A stretch of DNA of 64,000 nt from Stenopsyche tienmushanensis (lineage: Eukaryota > Arthropoda > Insecta > Trichoptera > Stenopsychidae). The stretch lies in contig WACJ01000044.1 in assembly GCA_008973525.1 (NCBI GenBank), positions 1,302,001 to 1,366,000 on the forward strand, in the 5' to 3' direction. This document shows, one piece after another, positions 43,625 through 54,659 of this stretch (within the stretch, counting starts at the first letter, position 1; each line of letters opens with the position of its first letter). The notes beneath the pieces are model-generated. The model searched no databases. It saw only the letters and a list, made by a program, of their open reading frames with translations, and had not been told where the DNA came from. The position numbers and the translations under genes are program-made.

Positions 43625-44682
43625 CCCCGTAAAACAGTTCCCTATGTCAATTTTTCAGAAAATGCTCAATATTTCATAAAAATGTATGATTCACCTGTAT
43701 TTTTTTACCAGGGAGATATCTATTCCTTAAGCAGAGAAATAATCATCACTATCTCATTTTACAAATAAAACCAAAATTTTGACAATTTTTAATTAAATTT
43801 TGAAAGAAAACTTTAAATGATGTTTCCTTTTGCTTGTAAGACTTTTTTCATTAGTTTAACAACATTTTTGGTTATCGCACAAATCTGAAACAAATATCTG
43901 CTAATATTCTTCTTAGTTTTTCCTTTTATTAGATTGGTTTTCAGGATCACCCCAAAGACGTCTAATAGAGTGCAGATCGTTTGACTCGTGTTGTTTCAAT
44001 TATATTAGCCAATGTGAGATTTGTTCTTATGATCTTGATGACATTTAAAATGGTTGCCCAGGTTCAACTATTCTGTATTTTGTCCATCTCAACTTTTCAA
44101 TACTGTAAATCCATTTTACTATTCTTTTTCTTTCATTTATGAAATAGTTTATTCTCGTTCTGAATTGATATCCAAGATTCCCGATAACTATCTATTAACT
44201 TAACCCTGTTTCTGTTCCTAAAAGCTTAACCCTTTCCAATTCCCCGATTTTCAGAATTTTAGGAGAAAGTATTATTTTTATATTAAAATAAAAACTCGAT
44301 TTTTGGTAAAAATTAATTTTACTCATTAAACTTAAAATTTTCCAAAGTGTAATACCGCTCAAATATTCAGCAATGCGAAGCCCAGGCTTTCTCTCGCAAG
44401 TTGTGCATATGTAGCGGTTTCTTTCCTGCCGTATCTCTTTCAACTAGACAGTTACGCGTTCCAATAAGCAAAAAAATAATGTATCATATGGTCAACATAC
44501 AATTCTAATAGATACAAGTGAAAAAAATGCTGCGTCGCACTTTAATTCAATAATACTAACGATGAAAAAAATATGTCGAATGACATTCGACACGAGACCC
44601 ACATGGTGGAAATCGATGTCGAATAAGATTCGACATAGGACCGGAAAGGGTTAACTTTGTGGCAATATTTGATATACTAATT
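43625..44682. repeat. 1-kb repeat, copy 1
   Basis: Closely matches 46057-47103 throughout, including ACCAGGGAGATATCTATTCC, TGATGTTTCCTTTTGCTTGT, AGATTGGTTTTCAGGATCA and the MITE inside it. Ends near GGCAATATTTGATATACT. Its first block (ACAGTTCCCT...TTTTTCAGAAAAT) is shared with 16631. Confidence 0.75.
44230..44650 (-). mobile_element. piggyBac-derived MITE with transposase C-terminus
   Basis: 421 bp between TTAA sites (44226-44229, 44651-44654), each end beginning CCCTTTCC. On the minus strand a frame from 44443 reads RNRYICTTCERKPGLRIAEY, like the Cys-rich C-terminal domain of piggyBac transposases (C..C...PGLC). Near the other end is a fold-back of GTCGAAT/ATTCGAC repeats. An internal-deletion derivative. 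Confidence 0.7.
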
Positions 44683-44934
44683 TTTACACACAATATTCGA
44701 TCATTTCTTTGCGTAAACAAATAACACACTTTAAATCGAAATCATTATTAGTCGATACATTTGGGCTAACGATTTATACAACCGTGCGATGCATGCAGGT
44801 AGCTCTCCGTCTCTATCTCCCGAGATACGCTACGTTCTCTCTCTGTCTCTATCTGTCTCGGAGTTCAATGTACAAGAGAGCTCTTTCTGAATAAGTGGAG
44901 GGGGATCCCAGGCCCTGGGATAGTACTCCTTTAT

Positions 44935-45895
44935 GGGTTAATAAGCAAAATTGTTGTATGTGGAGTAATAAAAATCTTCGTGTTATCGTGTTCTTCTTGT
45001 AAGTATGCGAATCCATATGGATTTATATAACTTACCACTGCATTTATACATATTATGTTGATATAATTGAATATAATATTCAAAGGCAAAGCCCTATATT
45101 ACTTATAATACAAACTATTAATATTAAATTGAATAATACAGTATATATTGGTTTATGAATTATTTCAGTTGTGGTATTGTAAGCACTTTGATAACTTGGT
45201 CTCCTAGTTTAATTCGAAATTGGCAGAATTTCATCCAAAACGGAAACCAAAGTGCTCTCACGGATTTCCGGATGCGGAAACCTGACGGTAAGTGCTTCTT
45301 TGTTGAATTAACTGTCCACGTGTTGGTCGGGTCGCCAATACTGAATTCTAAATACTGATTGATCCAAGCTTTCATAATTCCGTTTATAACTCGAAAGGAA
45401 TGTTTTAAATTATTTAATAAGGGTGTAATGGTGTCGGATTTTTTACTGTTCAATTGATTGATTTTCCACAATACCCATACGCATATTCAACCAAGGCAAA
45501 TCTAACGTTGATTCAAGCCATTAATAGAACTCGTGAAAGTATAAATGCGATTAGAAACAACACTTTTTAATACAAAAGATCTAAAATGCGATACAAAAAT
45601 AAATTTTATTTAGCTCAATCCAGCAACAATATATTTTAAAGGGTTTCTTATAAATTTTATGCAATAAAGACCGACTGCATACAATATTTTACGACTTGAA
45701 ATTGTCGGGTAATCCACTATATTCTGCATGATGGTCACAATGTTGTCAATGTTCCTCGAACATCTTTGTCTGTCGGGTCTTCTGGAATATGTTACTGTCC
45801 CAGTTTCTTCAAATTTTCACATCAATGTCCGTTTGGTTGGAATAAAAGACGAATTCATAACATTGTAAAATATTTTAAATTTCCTTCATGTTACG
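44935..45895. other. Spacer with one 103-codon open frame
   Basis: 45471-45160 (minus) is open for 103 codons, and the opposite strand (45155-45358) for 67. Neither has a motif that I recognise. Otherwise AT-rich. Confidence 0.3.
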
Positions 45896-45899
45896 GAAA

Positions 45900-46010
45900 C
45901 ACTCCATAATTAATCAAATAAGCGTAATTAGTAAGATCAATGAAGACATAGGCGAAATCCCTGTCGCATTTCTAAAGCTCTACGATAAAAAAATATCTTT
46001 ATAATTATTT
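45900..46010 (+). repeat. Dispersed repeat with coding tail, copy 3
   Basis: ISVISKINEDIGEIP, then VAFLKLYDKK; same frame as the copies at 9.9 and 16.4 kb. It lies directly before the second copy of the 1-kb repeat. Confidence 0.55.
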
Positions 46011-46056
46011 AACTCCAAAGCTATAAATATAAACTTTCTACTAAAACTGAACCATA

Positions 46057-47103
46057 GACAACAGTTCCCTGTGTCAGTTTTTCAGAAAATGTTCAATATT
46101 TCATAAGCAACAAGTATTATTTACCTGTGTTTTTTACCAGGGAGATATCTATTCCTTAAGCAGAGAAATAATCATCACTATCTCATTTTACAGATAAAAC
46201 AATAATTTTGACAATTTAATTCACACAAAAAGCGCAAGAATAAAGCTTTAAATGATGTTTCCTTTTGCTTGTAAGACTTTTTTCATTGTTATCGCACAAA
46301 TCTGACACAAATATCTGCTAATATTCTTTTTAGTTTTTCCTTTTATTAGATTGGTTTTCAGGATCATCCTAAAGACGTATAATAGGGTGCAGATCGTTTG
46401 ACTCATGTTGTTTCAATTATATTAGCCAATGTGAGATTTGTTCTTATGATCTTGATAGCATTTAAACTGGTTGCCCAGGTTCAACTATTCTATATTTTGT
46501 CCATCTCAACTTTTCAATACTGTAAATCCATTTTACTATTATTTTTCTTTCATTTGTGAAATAGTTTATTCTCGTTATGAATTGATATCCAAGATTCCCG
46601 ATAACTATCTATTAACTTAACCCTGTTTCTGTTCCTAAAAGCTTAACCCTTTCCAATTCCCCGATTTTCAGAATTTTAGGAGAAAGTATTATTTTTATAT
46701 TAAAATAAAAACTCGATTTGTGGTAAAAATTAATTTTACTCATTAATCTTAAAATTTTCCAAAGTGTAATACCGGACAAAGCATTCAGCAATGCAAAGCC
46801 CAGGCTTTCTCTCGCAAGTTGTGCATATGTAGCGGATTCTTTCCTGCCGTATATCTTCCAACTAGAAAGTTACGCATTCCAATAAGCAAAAAAATAATGT
46901 ATCCTATGGTCAACATACAATTCTAATAGATACAAGTGAAAAAAATGCTGCGTTGCATTTTAATTCAATAATACTAACGATGAAAAAAATATGTCGAATG
47001 ACATTCGACACGAGACCCACGCGGTAGAAATCGATGTCGAATAAGATTCGACATAGGACCGGATAGGGTTAACTTTATGGCAATATTTGATATACTTATT
47101 TTT
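46057..47103. repeat. 1-kb repeat, copy 2, with its piggyBac-derived MITE
   Basis: See 43625-44682. The MITE here is 46647-47068, with TTAA at 46643-46646 and 47069-47072. Small insertions and substitutions separate the copies. Confidence 0.75.
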
Positions 47104-47109
47104 ATATTT

Positions 47110-48215
47110 TTTTGAATAATTTATTGCTTCTATTTTTTTATTAATAAGATATTATCTATACTTAAACATGAATCCCAGTTAATAAGATTACTTTATCGAC
47201 TCATGACTTAATGTATAGCGAATTTAGTACCCATGTTTTGTATGGTATTTATTAGAGAGATAAGAAATATTTTTAGCGTTTCGAGACATCTTTATCAAAA
47301 GTGAAGTTAACCCTTGCGCCAAAGTGACAGTCAGAGATTCATACAATCCTCAGTTATAAATGAAGCGATAAAGTTCTCGGTGAAATATATCAGAGACCAT
47401 GATAAATCGTAAGAATAACTTTAAGCACCGTCGGCCATTGTGTATAGAAGACGGGAATGAATTATCTTCGGCGATATTTAAAAGGGGGGTATTAAATCTA
47501 GCGTTGGCATAAATTAAATAAACTTGGCATCTATTAGTAATGAAACGGAAAGTGTTATCGAAGAATCCGAGGTGCAGATAGGGAATGAATAATGAGGACT
47601 CGGAAGAAGTTAAATTTTGAATGTAATCGTCCACGGGATGAGGTCACAGCCGGAAGCGGCAACGTCACAGCTAAGAGTTTCCGGTTCCGTCCTGCGAAGA
47701 CACTTTGTCGGGATAAGCTCATGGGGACGTGTGCGCCTCACAAAGCTTTGAAAGCCTCGTTTTCATTACCCTTTCAGCAAAAATACACCCACGAGATGAT
47801 GATTTGAAGAGGAAGAAATTAATTTAACGCAACAACTTACAAAGAAAGCTATCTGCGTTCTTGTAATGACAAGAGCGGTACTTGTGAGTGGAATTGAAAA
47901 ACTAAATTACGCCGGAGCAATTTGCTTTGCTGTTGTTGCCATATTCCACTAACCACTTCAAGTGCCATACCGACGAGCAATCTAGAACATATTCTGATTT
48001 TCATGTTGCCTTTCTAATCTTGACCTTTATTTCTCAGATTTACTATTTAATATGCTTCCCTCAATAAAAATGGTGTTTCAGTGTGAGCATTCTAGATGCT
48101 CAGTTCATACACATGTTGTTCTGACACCAAGGAAATTTCAACTTAACCGGCAACAGTGCACGCGCAATTTAAGGATAGGAAAGCAATGAGAATTGAAAGG
48201 ATGGATATTTTAAGC
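47110..48215. other. Non-repetitive block, no gene
   Basis: About 47350-48000 is of mixed composition with no second copy in the window and no persuasive coding frame. A candidate conserved noncoding region; impression only. Confidence 0.3.
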
Positions 48216-48219
48216 AATA

Positions 48220-48515
48220 TACGTTGAGGTGGGGGCGCTCTCGCACAGGGCAGAGTCCCCAAGCGACTCCCCGCCTTCACGTGCTTGTCCGTTCTTCTAT
48301 CGGGCTGTGATGGTGCTGGATGAATGGATGGGAATAGACGGGCGTCGAATAGAAAGACTGTATTCTCTAAATAACTATTTATTCCACACGAGAGAGAGAG
48401 AGAAAGAGATCTGGCTGCAGGAGGGACGACTTCCCGCAGCCAAGGTTAACCGACGACTCTTCCTGTCGCTGTTAACAGCGCTACTACGTGGAGATGGTAA
48501 ATCGCCCACACTACA
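48220..48515 (+). repeat. LTR-family copy, internally deleted
   Basis: ACGTTGAGGTGGGGGCGCTC start, TTCTATCGGGCTGTGATGGT, AACTATTTATTCCAC, CTGGCTGCAGGAGGGACGAC and end ACACTACA. No clear duplication flanks it. Confidence 0.6.
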
Positions 48516-48519
48516 GAAC

Positions 48520-49615
48520 TTTTGCGATTTATGTTATAGTCACATTTATTGAGTCAATCAATATCCAGCCGAAATTAAATAAATATGAAATTTATATTCA
48601 ATATAGAATATCCATTAAATATTAAAAACGGTTCAAATAAGTCGTAAAAAGGGAATAAATGGAACTTGGCTTTTTAATATTATATATTTAATTGTATTCT
48701 AAGTATTTTTATATCATCATTGTTATACATCACAGAAAGTATATCGTCAAAAATTTAATTTGTAGCACTATCGCTCAATAGTCTGGTTTTCACCCAAGTG
48801 ATTAGCATACATATTATTTGCTTCATAAGATTACCATTTTAAAAGCTTTTCTCACTTTAGTAATTTCATAAAAGAGAGCGTATTTAAGTTTTGTAAACGA
48901 GCTTCTCAAACGTGAGGTAAACGTGTGTTAGACACGAACTTATTAGGGGTAATTGTTTCTTCCGCGGATTGTTGGTACACGCCACAAGCCCCGAGGAAGT
49001 ACTTCCTTGGCTTAGTCGGGAAGTCACGTCCTTGCCAAACGCGACTTCTAAATGAGCTCTTTGTTCCAACCCAAACCACTACCGAGATGTTGACTACAAC
49101 CGTGGCTGCAACCTGACACACATTCATGTCAAGGCTGCATTGCATCTGTCGCGGAGCATTATAACCGCTCCAATTGCATACTGGACCATTAAGCTTTGTT
49201 GAATTACATATGTGTTTGTCAACACGTGTAATTTCTCTTCAAAGAAGCTGAACTAGAGAAAGCATTATTGTATTAAATGTCAACTGCAACATATATTATG
49301 AATATTTAAAGCATACATTAGTACGTTTGATTGTTCAAAGGCAAGAACGCTGTGAATGAATTGTGACATCGCTGACTATTAATTGCGAGGGTTGATCTTT
49401 GTTGCATAAAAGAACAAAGAGATGGAAATTATTTGTCATTTTTAATGGTTTTATATTAAAAGCGACACATTTCGACCTATTAGAACTAAGGTTTAAGGTA
49501 AAATTTTAGGGTCTTTTACAAATTCAAATATCTCCTAAAAATCATGATTTTTTTATTGTAAGATATATTGATATTTATTATAATACAAATTACAAATGGT
49601 TAATATTCTTCAAAA
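48520..49615. other. Spacer; GC-richer patch at 48880-49160
   Basis: The patch has no copy elsewhere in the window and only short frames. The rest is AT-rich. Confidence 0.3.
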
Positions 49616-49619
49616 TACT

Positions 49620-50015
49620 CTCCATGAGCATTGGGGGAAGGTGTTTCACTCTACGGTGCCCACCCATTAAACCCCAGGACGAACTCTATGCCCGTAGGTG
49701 ACAGTCGAACTCCTGGGATAATGCTGTAGAGTAGAGGTGGGAGAAAGCAGCCTCGTGGGTTTACTTATCAAACGCTCTTGGGATAGTCTAGCTATCATGA
49801 GTTGTGTCCGTGCATAGGTACTATGAATCATCAAGACCAATAATCTAACGCACCTTCGGGTGAACGTAAGCTGAAGTTGATCTTCTTTGTGGAACTTCGT
49901 CTCCTTTGGAGGAGAATGAATCTCTGCGCGTATTGCGCCAGGGGATCGAAAGACTTATGGAAGGCATTTTGTGTAGCTAGTCCAGTGGCACCCGGATCAG
50001 ATCGCACAGCAGTGT
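49620..50015 (-). repeat. 650-bp repeat, inverted copy
   Basis: The complement gives ATCCCAGGAGTTCGACTGTC, TGGGGTTTAATGGGTGGGCA and GCGCAGAGATTCATTCTCCT, paralleling 30455-30540 and 10970-11040. Confidence 0.55.
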
Positions 50016-50509
50016 CTATATGATTAAACCGTTCCGTTATGTAATTACACACTCTGTATGTAATTAGATCCAAGTCTTTAAGCTAGGATTGCAATGAATA
50101 ATAAAAATAGTTTGGCGTGGGAGAAATGACATTATTACGTGACGCCACAGCTAATCATTGCAAGCACAATTCGTGAGTCAATCAGCGGTTTTATTCCATC
50201 CTCTTGTGCATGCGCAAGTGAGTGTGTGGGCGCATAGGGAAGAAAATAAGAGAGAGTCGACCGACAGTCTTGGCCGCGGAAAATATGTTCTCCTGAATCG
50301 TAAGTGTAGTTCTTCCCCCAACATAAAATAAAGATTTTCAACAAGACTGTCATTCTGGCTGGCTGATTTCATCAACATGTGATCAATTTTTTCCAACTAT
50401 TTCTATGTACTCCTCTGCGATCCGATATATGAACCCACCTCTTACTCGAGCTCTTTCTTGGTCCCGCTATTCGGCACCATGCCAGTCCACTCAACAAAAG
50501 CGCACCCAG

Positions 50510-50890
50510 GGTTCAAAACCTGATTTTAATTATAAGACACATTGCCGCAAGCCACCATCTTGCACTAGCCGCTGGGGATGCTACCGTGATCGATAAGATC
50601 ATAGTAGCCCCCAGGAACGCATTTTTGGCCAAAAATGTCCTAAAGGCTCTGAGTGAAGAGGGAGTGGCCACAAGGTCTGTGTGCCCAACCGGTCCGCTTC
50701 TCGACCCGCTGACACTGCGAAAGAGCGCCTCGCGATCGGACGCCATGCCCGGACATGTCCACAGAACGTTGTCTGCATCCTTATCCGGATCGCCGCATGG
50801 ACACTCCGAAACCGGGGAGAGCCTAAACCTAAAAAGCGAAGCCCTAAACCGCCCGTGCCATGTGAGAAAGAAGAGAAGAAATTCGACCAT
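50510..50890 (-). mobile_element. R1-like retrotransposon C-terminal fragment
   Basis: The minus strand is open from 50890: LTWHGRFRASLFRFRLSPVS, ECPCGDPDKDADNVLWTCPG, then MASDRE. This is the HGRF...C.C....D..H.L..C domain; the His equivalent is Asn here. It is followed by FRTFLAKNAFLGATMIL. Related to 23210-23500. Confidence 0.75.
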
Positions 50891-50894
50891 TGTT

Positions 50895-51955
50895 ATTTAA
50901 CGAGACCAATTCAAACATTTTCTTAAAAAAGTATTGTATATTGTTATATGCATAAAATCCCATTTAATCAGATGATTCATTTCTTTTTTATTATATTTAC
51001 AATTTTTGCTCATAAAAGTTGGTATTTTATACATTTTAGCTCGGTATGATGATGACTGTGTTCGTGTAAGGTCAAAACACGTCACTTAACTATAATTCCC
51101 CAATCAAATAATTATTTTCCAATTAAAATTGTCTTGAATTCCTCCTTTGATGCAGAATAGCAAAGTGAATAGCTAAGAAGTACAATGGTTGGGTTTAAAG
51201 AGCACACTATTTTTACATGGTGAGTAATTGCGTTAGTTTGTTGTTGCGGAATGTGTACACATCCCCCAGATGGGCAACAAATGTTACACAATTAGTTTTA
51301 TTTACATCGTTTGAAGTAACCACGGCAGAAGAGGAAGATATTTTTTTAGCCACTCAGTTAAAACTGTTTCTATTTCCTCGAGTGCTCTTTGACTACTTTA
51401 TATTACAACTTTGCGAGTTCAGCTGGCGTGCCTGCTACAAAACTCTAGTTATTTTAACCCTTTTTACCAAGTTTTTAGCTTCAATTCTGAAATTCCTTTC
51501 CTTGAGTTGTTAAGTGCTTGCCTGTTTTTTTATTCTTCATCAACTTAAAAGCATTGTCAAAGAATTTCGTATTAATTGTGAAAGCGTCTCTATACTATTT
51601 AATTAGATTCAAGTAGATCGATTTGAGACGTTAAAAAATGTATATAATTGACCTTTCTTTTCTTTATTTATATTAATAAACTTTATTTATATAAATAAAT
51701 ACGATGTGTATATATTTTCAAAATTTATGATAAATATTTAAACCACATAAAATGATCATGAACATCCCTTAAATTTCAATTTGACTTATTAAAGCACATA
51801 TGTAGTATGTTGATCATCAATAGTTAACAAATACTGTTGTTGCATACTAAAAAATCAGTATGCAACAAAATAACCTCATGTTAAAAATATTCAACGCTAC
51901 TGGGATGCGATTATATATGGTGTAGCAGGGAAACTTCCTTATTTAAAACGCATGC
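50895..51955. other. AT-rich spacer
   Basis: No gene. The 98-codon frame at 51217-51513 has no recognised domain. Confidence 0.3.
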
Positions 51956-51959
51956 CCTA

Positions 51960-52745
51960 AATATTTAGCCCCAGTCGATGACGCATTTTCGTCTGTTCTC
52001 CTCCCTCTGGCTGTCCAGGCTCAGACGCGCAGCGTCTTTTTTCACCTGATTAGCCCAACGTAGCCGAGGTCTTCCGATGAGTCTACTGTCATTCAGTCCC
52101 AAATCCAAAGGGGTTCAAAGGACTCTATTAGTCGACATCCATGCCACATGGCCTGCCCATTGGAGACAATGAGTTCAGACAAAGCTTGCTATCGATGCTT
52201 GGGTGAACCCAGATGGGTGACCCAGTCGGCAGATAGCCACGTGTATTTATGGATTTTCTTGTCCTCAAAAGTTTTTGGCATTAATGGTTCCCCATTATCA
52301 TTGTGTAGTCTCGTGAAGATTATAGGCTTCGATTATGGGCCTGTAAAAGATTTCCCTGACAACTTTCGCATTCAAACCCTCTAAAACTATTCTGGCGCCA
52401 TAAGAAGGTAGTCAACTATACGCTTTTTTAGTTCATAGAAGGCACCCTTGATGCTGTCACCTGTGTCCTCTGTGGGAGCATACACACACACTAAGGATAA
52501 GTTATGCCCCCTGCCTCTTATGCGCAGCACACATATTCTGTCACTAATGGGGCTAAAATTTAACACAGGCGACAGGGTCCTCTTATCCAGAACAACTCCA
52601 ATTCCCGATCTGTGCAAAGTCCTGTCGCCGCTGTACAACACAGCAGCCTCTCCGATGAGTCAATGCTCTTTGACCACCGCCACATTGACTCGGTAGTGGG
52701 ACAGCCCACGTATTGTCACATCGAAACCTCCAAATTCAGGTACTT
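51960..52745 (-). mobile_element. Non-LTR retrotransposon: endonuclease plus terminal fragment
   Basis: From 52745 (minus): EFGGFDVTIRGLSHYRVNVA, AVLYSGDRTLHRSGIGVVLD, LSLVCVYAPTEDTGDS (APE-type endonuclease; VYAPT motif), then YNLHETTQ and KIHKYTWLSADW (the NLHE...THTW...G region). It then jumps to LQWAGHVAWMSTNRVL and GRPRLRWANQVKKDA, the end of the reverse-transcriptase protein. The enzyme core is deleted. Confidence 0.75.
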
Positions 52746-52749
52746 GCTC

Positions 52750-53965
52750 TGTACACTGTGATCAGGGACTCATCAGGGTATCAAATTCATCCAGGTCAAA
52801 AAGATTCGTAGTTTAATATATAGAGTAAGAAACCGGACTGAACGACCTGAATTTTATATATTTAATTATATTGATTAAGTATATCGTATCCAGACTGCGG
52901 GTTAAGTGTTCAGTGAACACGACACGAATTAAGCTATAAGAACATACGTTGCGTTGCGAATATGGTTGTTTCGTATTTAAATATGTACATCGACCACCGG
53001 TGCATTGTTCTGTTCCGCCGAGGGGTTAAAACCTGGACGGGGTGGTTATTAGCCTGTACCTAACCCAATAATCAGGGGTAAGTTATGTGTCCGGGAACGA
53101 AGTTAATGCGGTGGCAGGTAGCGAAGGCTAAACCATTTTACTCTGAAACGAAACCTTCAACCAGAGGAGCAATTACCACCAGAGTAGGTGAACTTACCGA
53201 CATTGCAGCCAATAAGAGCTACAAAACCACAACAAAGCTTTGGGGTCTTAAAAGCCAGCCTCTCAACCGTACCAAAAAAGCTGCGTTTCTTCGACAGTTA
53301 CCCCAGAAGCATTTCCTTCCATTAGACATGTGCGCTTATTCTACAAACTTCCCACATTTACAATATATTAAACATTTTTTTTTTATTTTAAAATATATAT
53401 TTCTTTGATTTGTTTGTATACTTTATAAGTTGGAATGATTTAAATTTAACACAATTTATACAGCAATCTTAATTTTTTTAAATATCCTATCTTTTAAAAA
53501 TGTATGGTTACTTTATTGACTACTAATCAGTCTTTTTCTCCATTTCACTTTTAAAACAATTAAAACTATTACCTAAAAGATGCGGATGTATGTTGTGTAA
53601 TATATAATAAAACAGGTTTGCTAATGGTGTAGTGGTTACTTTATGCTATATGCAAACAGTAGATGTGTTGCGGAGCATGCGCGTTGATGATTTATGCGAC
53701 GGACACAGAGAAAGTACATATAATTCTCTCTCTTTTTCTCCTCTTCTGGAGTTGGAGAAGGGGAACCGTTTCCCTTTTGGTGACGTTCAGCCCAATTTGT
53801 CTTACCGTGCACAAAAAAAAATCAGTTTAAAATAGCAATGACTTTCTAAGAAACAAATCCCCGTTTCAGCACCCAAGTCAGAATTGACACCTCGGAAGTT
53901 TCTTTTGTGTATTTGGTGAATATGACTTAAGCTATTTACTATAAATCTAGACAGATTTTTGTCAG
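52750..53965. other. Spacer, no host gene
   Basis: A 107-codon frame at 53085-53408 has no motif. 53590-53720 shares blocks (GTATAATATATAATAAAA-like, GCATGCGCGT) with 8130-8230, a further dispersed repeat. Confidence 0.3.
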
Positions 53966-53974
53966 ACAGTGAGA

Positions 53975-54188
53975 AGCGGGAGTCGGGAGAGTCGTCGGTT
54001 GGCCTTGGCTGCGGGAGGTTGTCCCTTCTGCAGCCAGACCTCTCTCTCTCTCTGTTTGTAGTGCGGAATAAATATTTATCTTGCAAAGAGATACCCGTGC
54101 AGTATCGCGGCCATCCCGACGAGCACGTGGAGGCGGGGAGCCGCCCGGGGACTCTGCCCCCGAGAGCGCCCCCGCCTCAAACGTTACA
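53975..54188 (-). repeat. LTR-family copy, 3' truncated
   Basis: On the minus strand it starts TGTAACGTTTGAGGCGGGGG at 54188 and follows the 29370 LTR through CTGGCTGCAGAAGGGACAAC and CCGACTCCCGCTTC, then stops abruptly. Confidence 0.7.
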
Positions 54189-54199
54189 CTATCAATAGT

Positions 54200-54300
54200 G
54201 TTAAGGTTAATTTATTGATATACAAGATTAACTCACGCTACGCGCTCCTGAGGGAAAAGTGATTTTTTAGGACGATAAGCGGTGCATATACGAATATAGC
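54200..54300 (+). repeat. TTAAGGTTCATTTAT repeat segment
   Basis: AGTGTTAAGGTTAATTTATT, CTCACGCTACGCGCTCCTGA; family of 42900. It abuts the LTR fragment. Confidence 0.5.
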
Positions 54301-54482
54301 ATCTACGTCATTCTAAAATTAGCTCACTAATCAAAGGGTTTTCAGCGTATATCTGTACTCTGTACTAAAAAAATCATTTTAAATGCTTGATGAGTTATTC
54401 TCATGTTGTTATTGACTTTCTTACCTTTTTAAATTGGTATTGTCTTATTAGTTTTTCTAAATGATTCTGAATGACTGATATA

Positions 54483-54654
54483 TAGTAAACCCTTCTATAG
54501 CGTCGAGATAGGGAGATCATGCTTTAGAAACAAAACGATTTAGAAAGTTGGGAACCCATACGAAATTTGTACCTATTTAACTTGTTAACATGCGTAAAAG
54601 AGCAATGATCTTATGTATTTTACCCATTGTATGCTATAGGAGGGTTGACTGTAT
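54483..54654. mobile_element. 172-bp pogo/Tc1-like MITE
   Basis: Ends (T/C)AGTAAACCCTTCTATAGC and CAGTCAACCCTCCTATAGC, flanked by TA. Relative of 20743-20884. Confidence 0.7.
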
Positions 54655-54659
54655 ATTAG

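Larger units (their letters stand above)
43550..44930 (-). repeat. GACAGAGACGGAGAG-family repeat interrupted by a 1-kb insertion
   Basis: The left piece (43550-43611: GTCGATAGCACACAATATTC, CATTTCTTTGCGTAAA) and the right piece (44686-44930, restarting at CACACAATATTCGATCATTT) are parts of one family. The 1-kb repeat lies between them. Confidence 0.5.

Noticed and set aside
48906..49145. 79-codon minus frame and its plus-strand counterpart
   Set aside because: Open on both strands in a GC-richer patch, with no motif; more likely noncoding.
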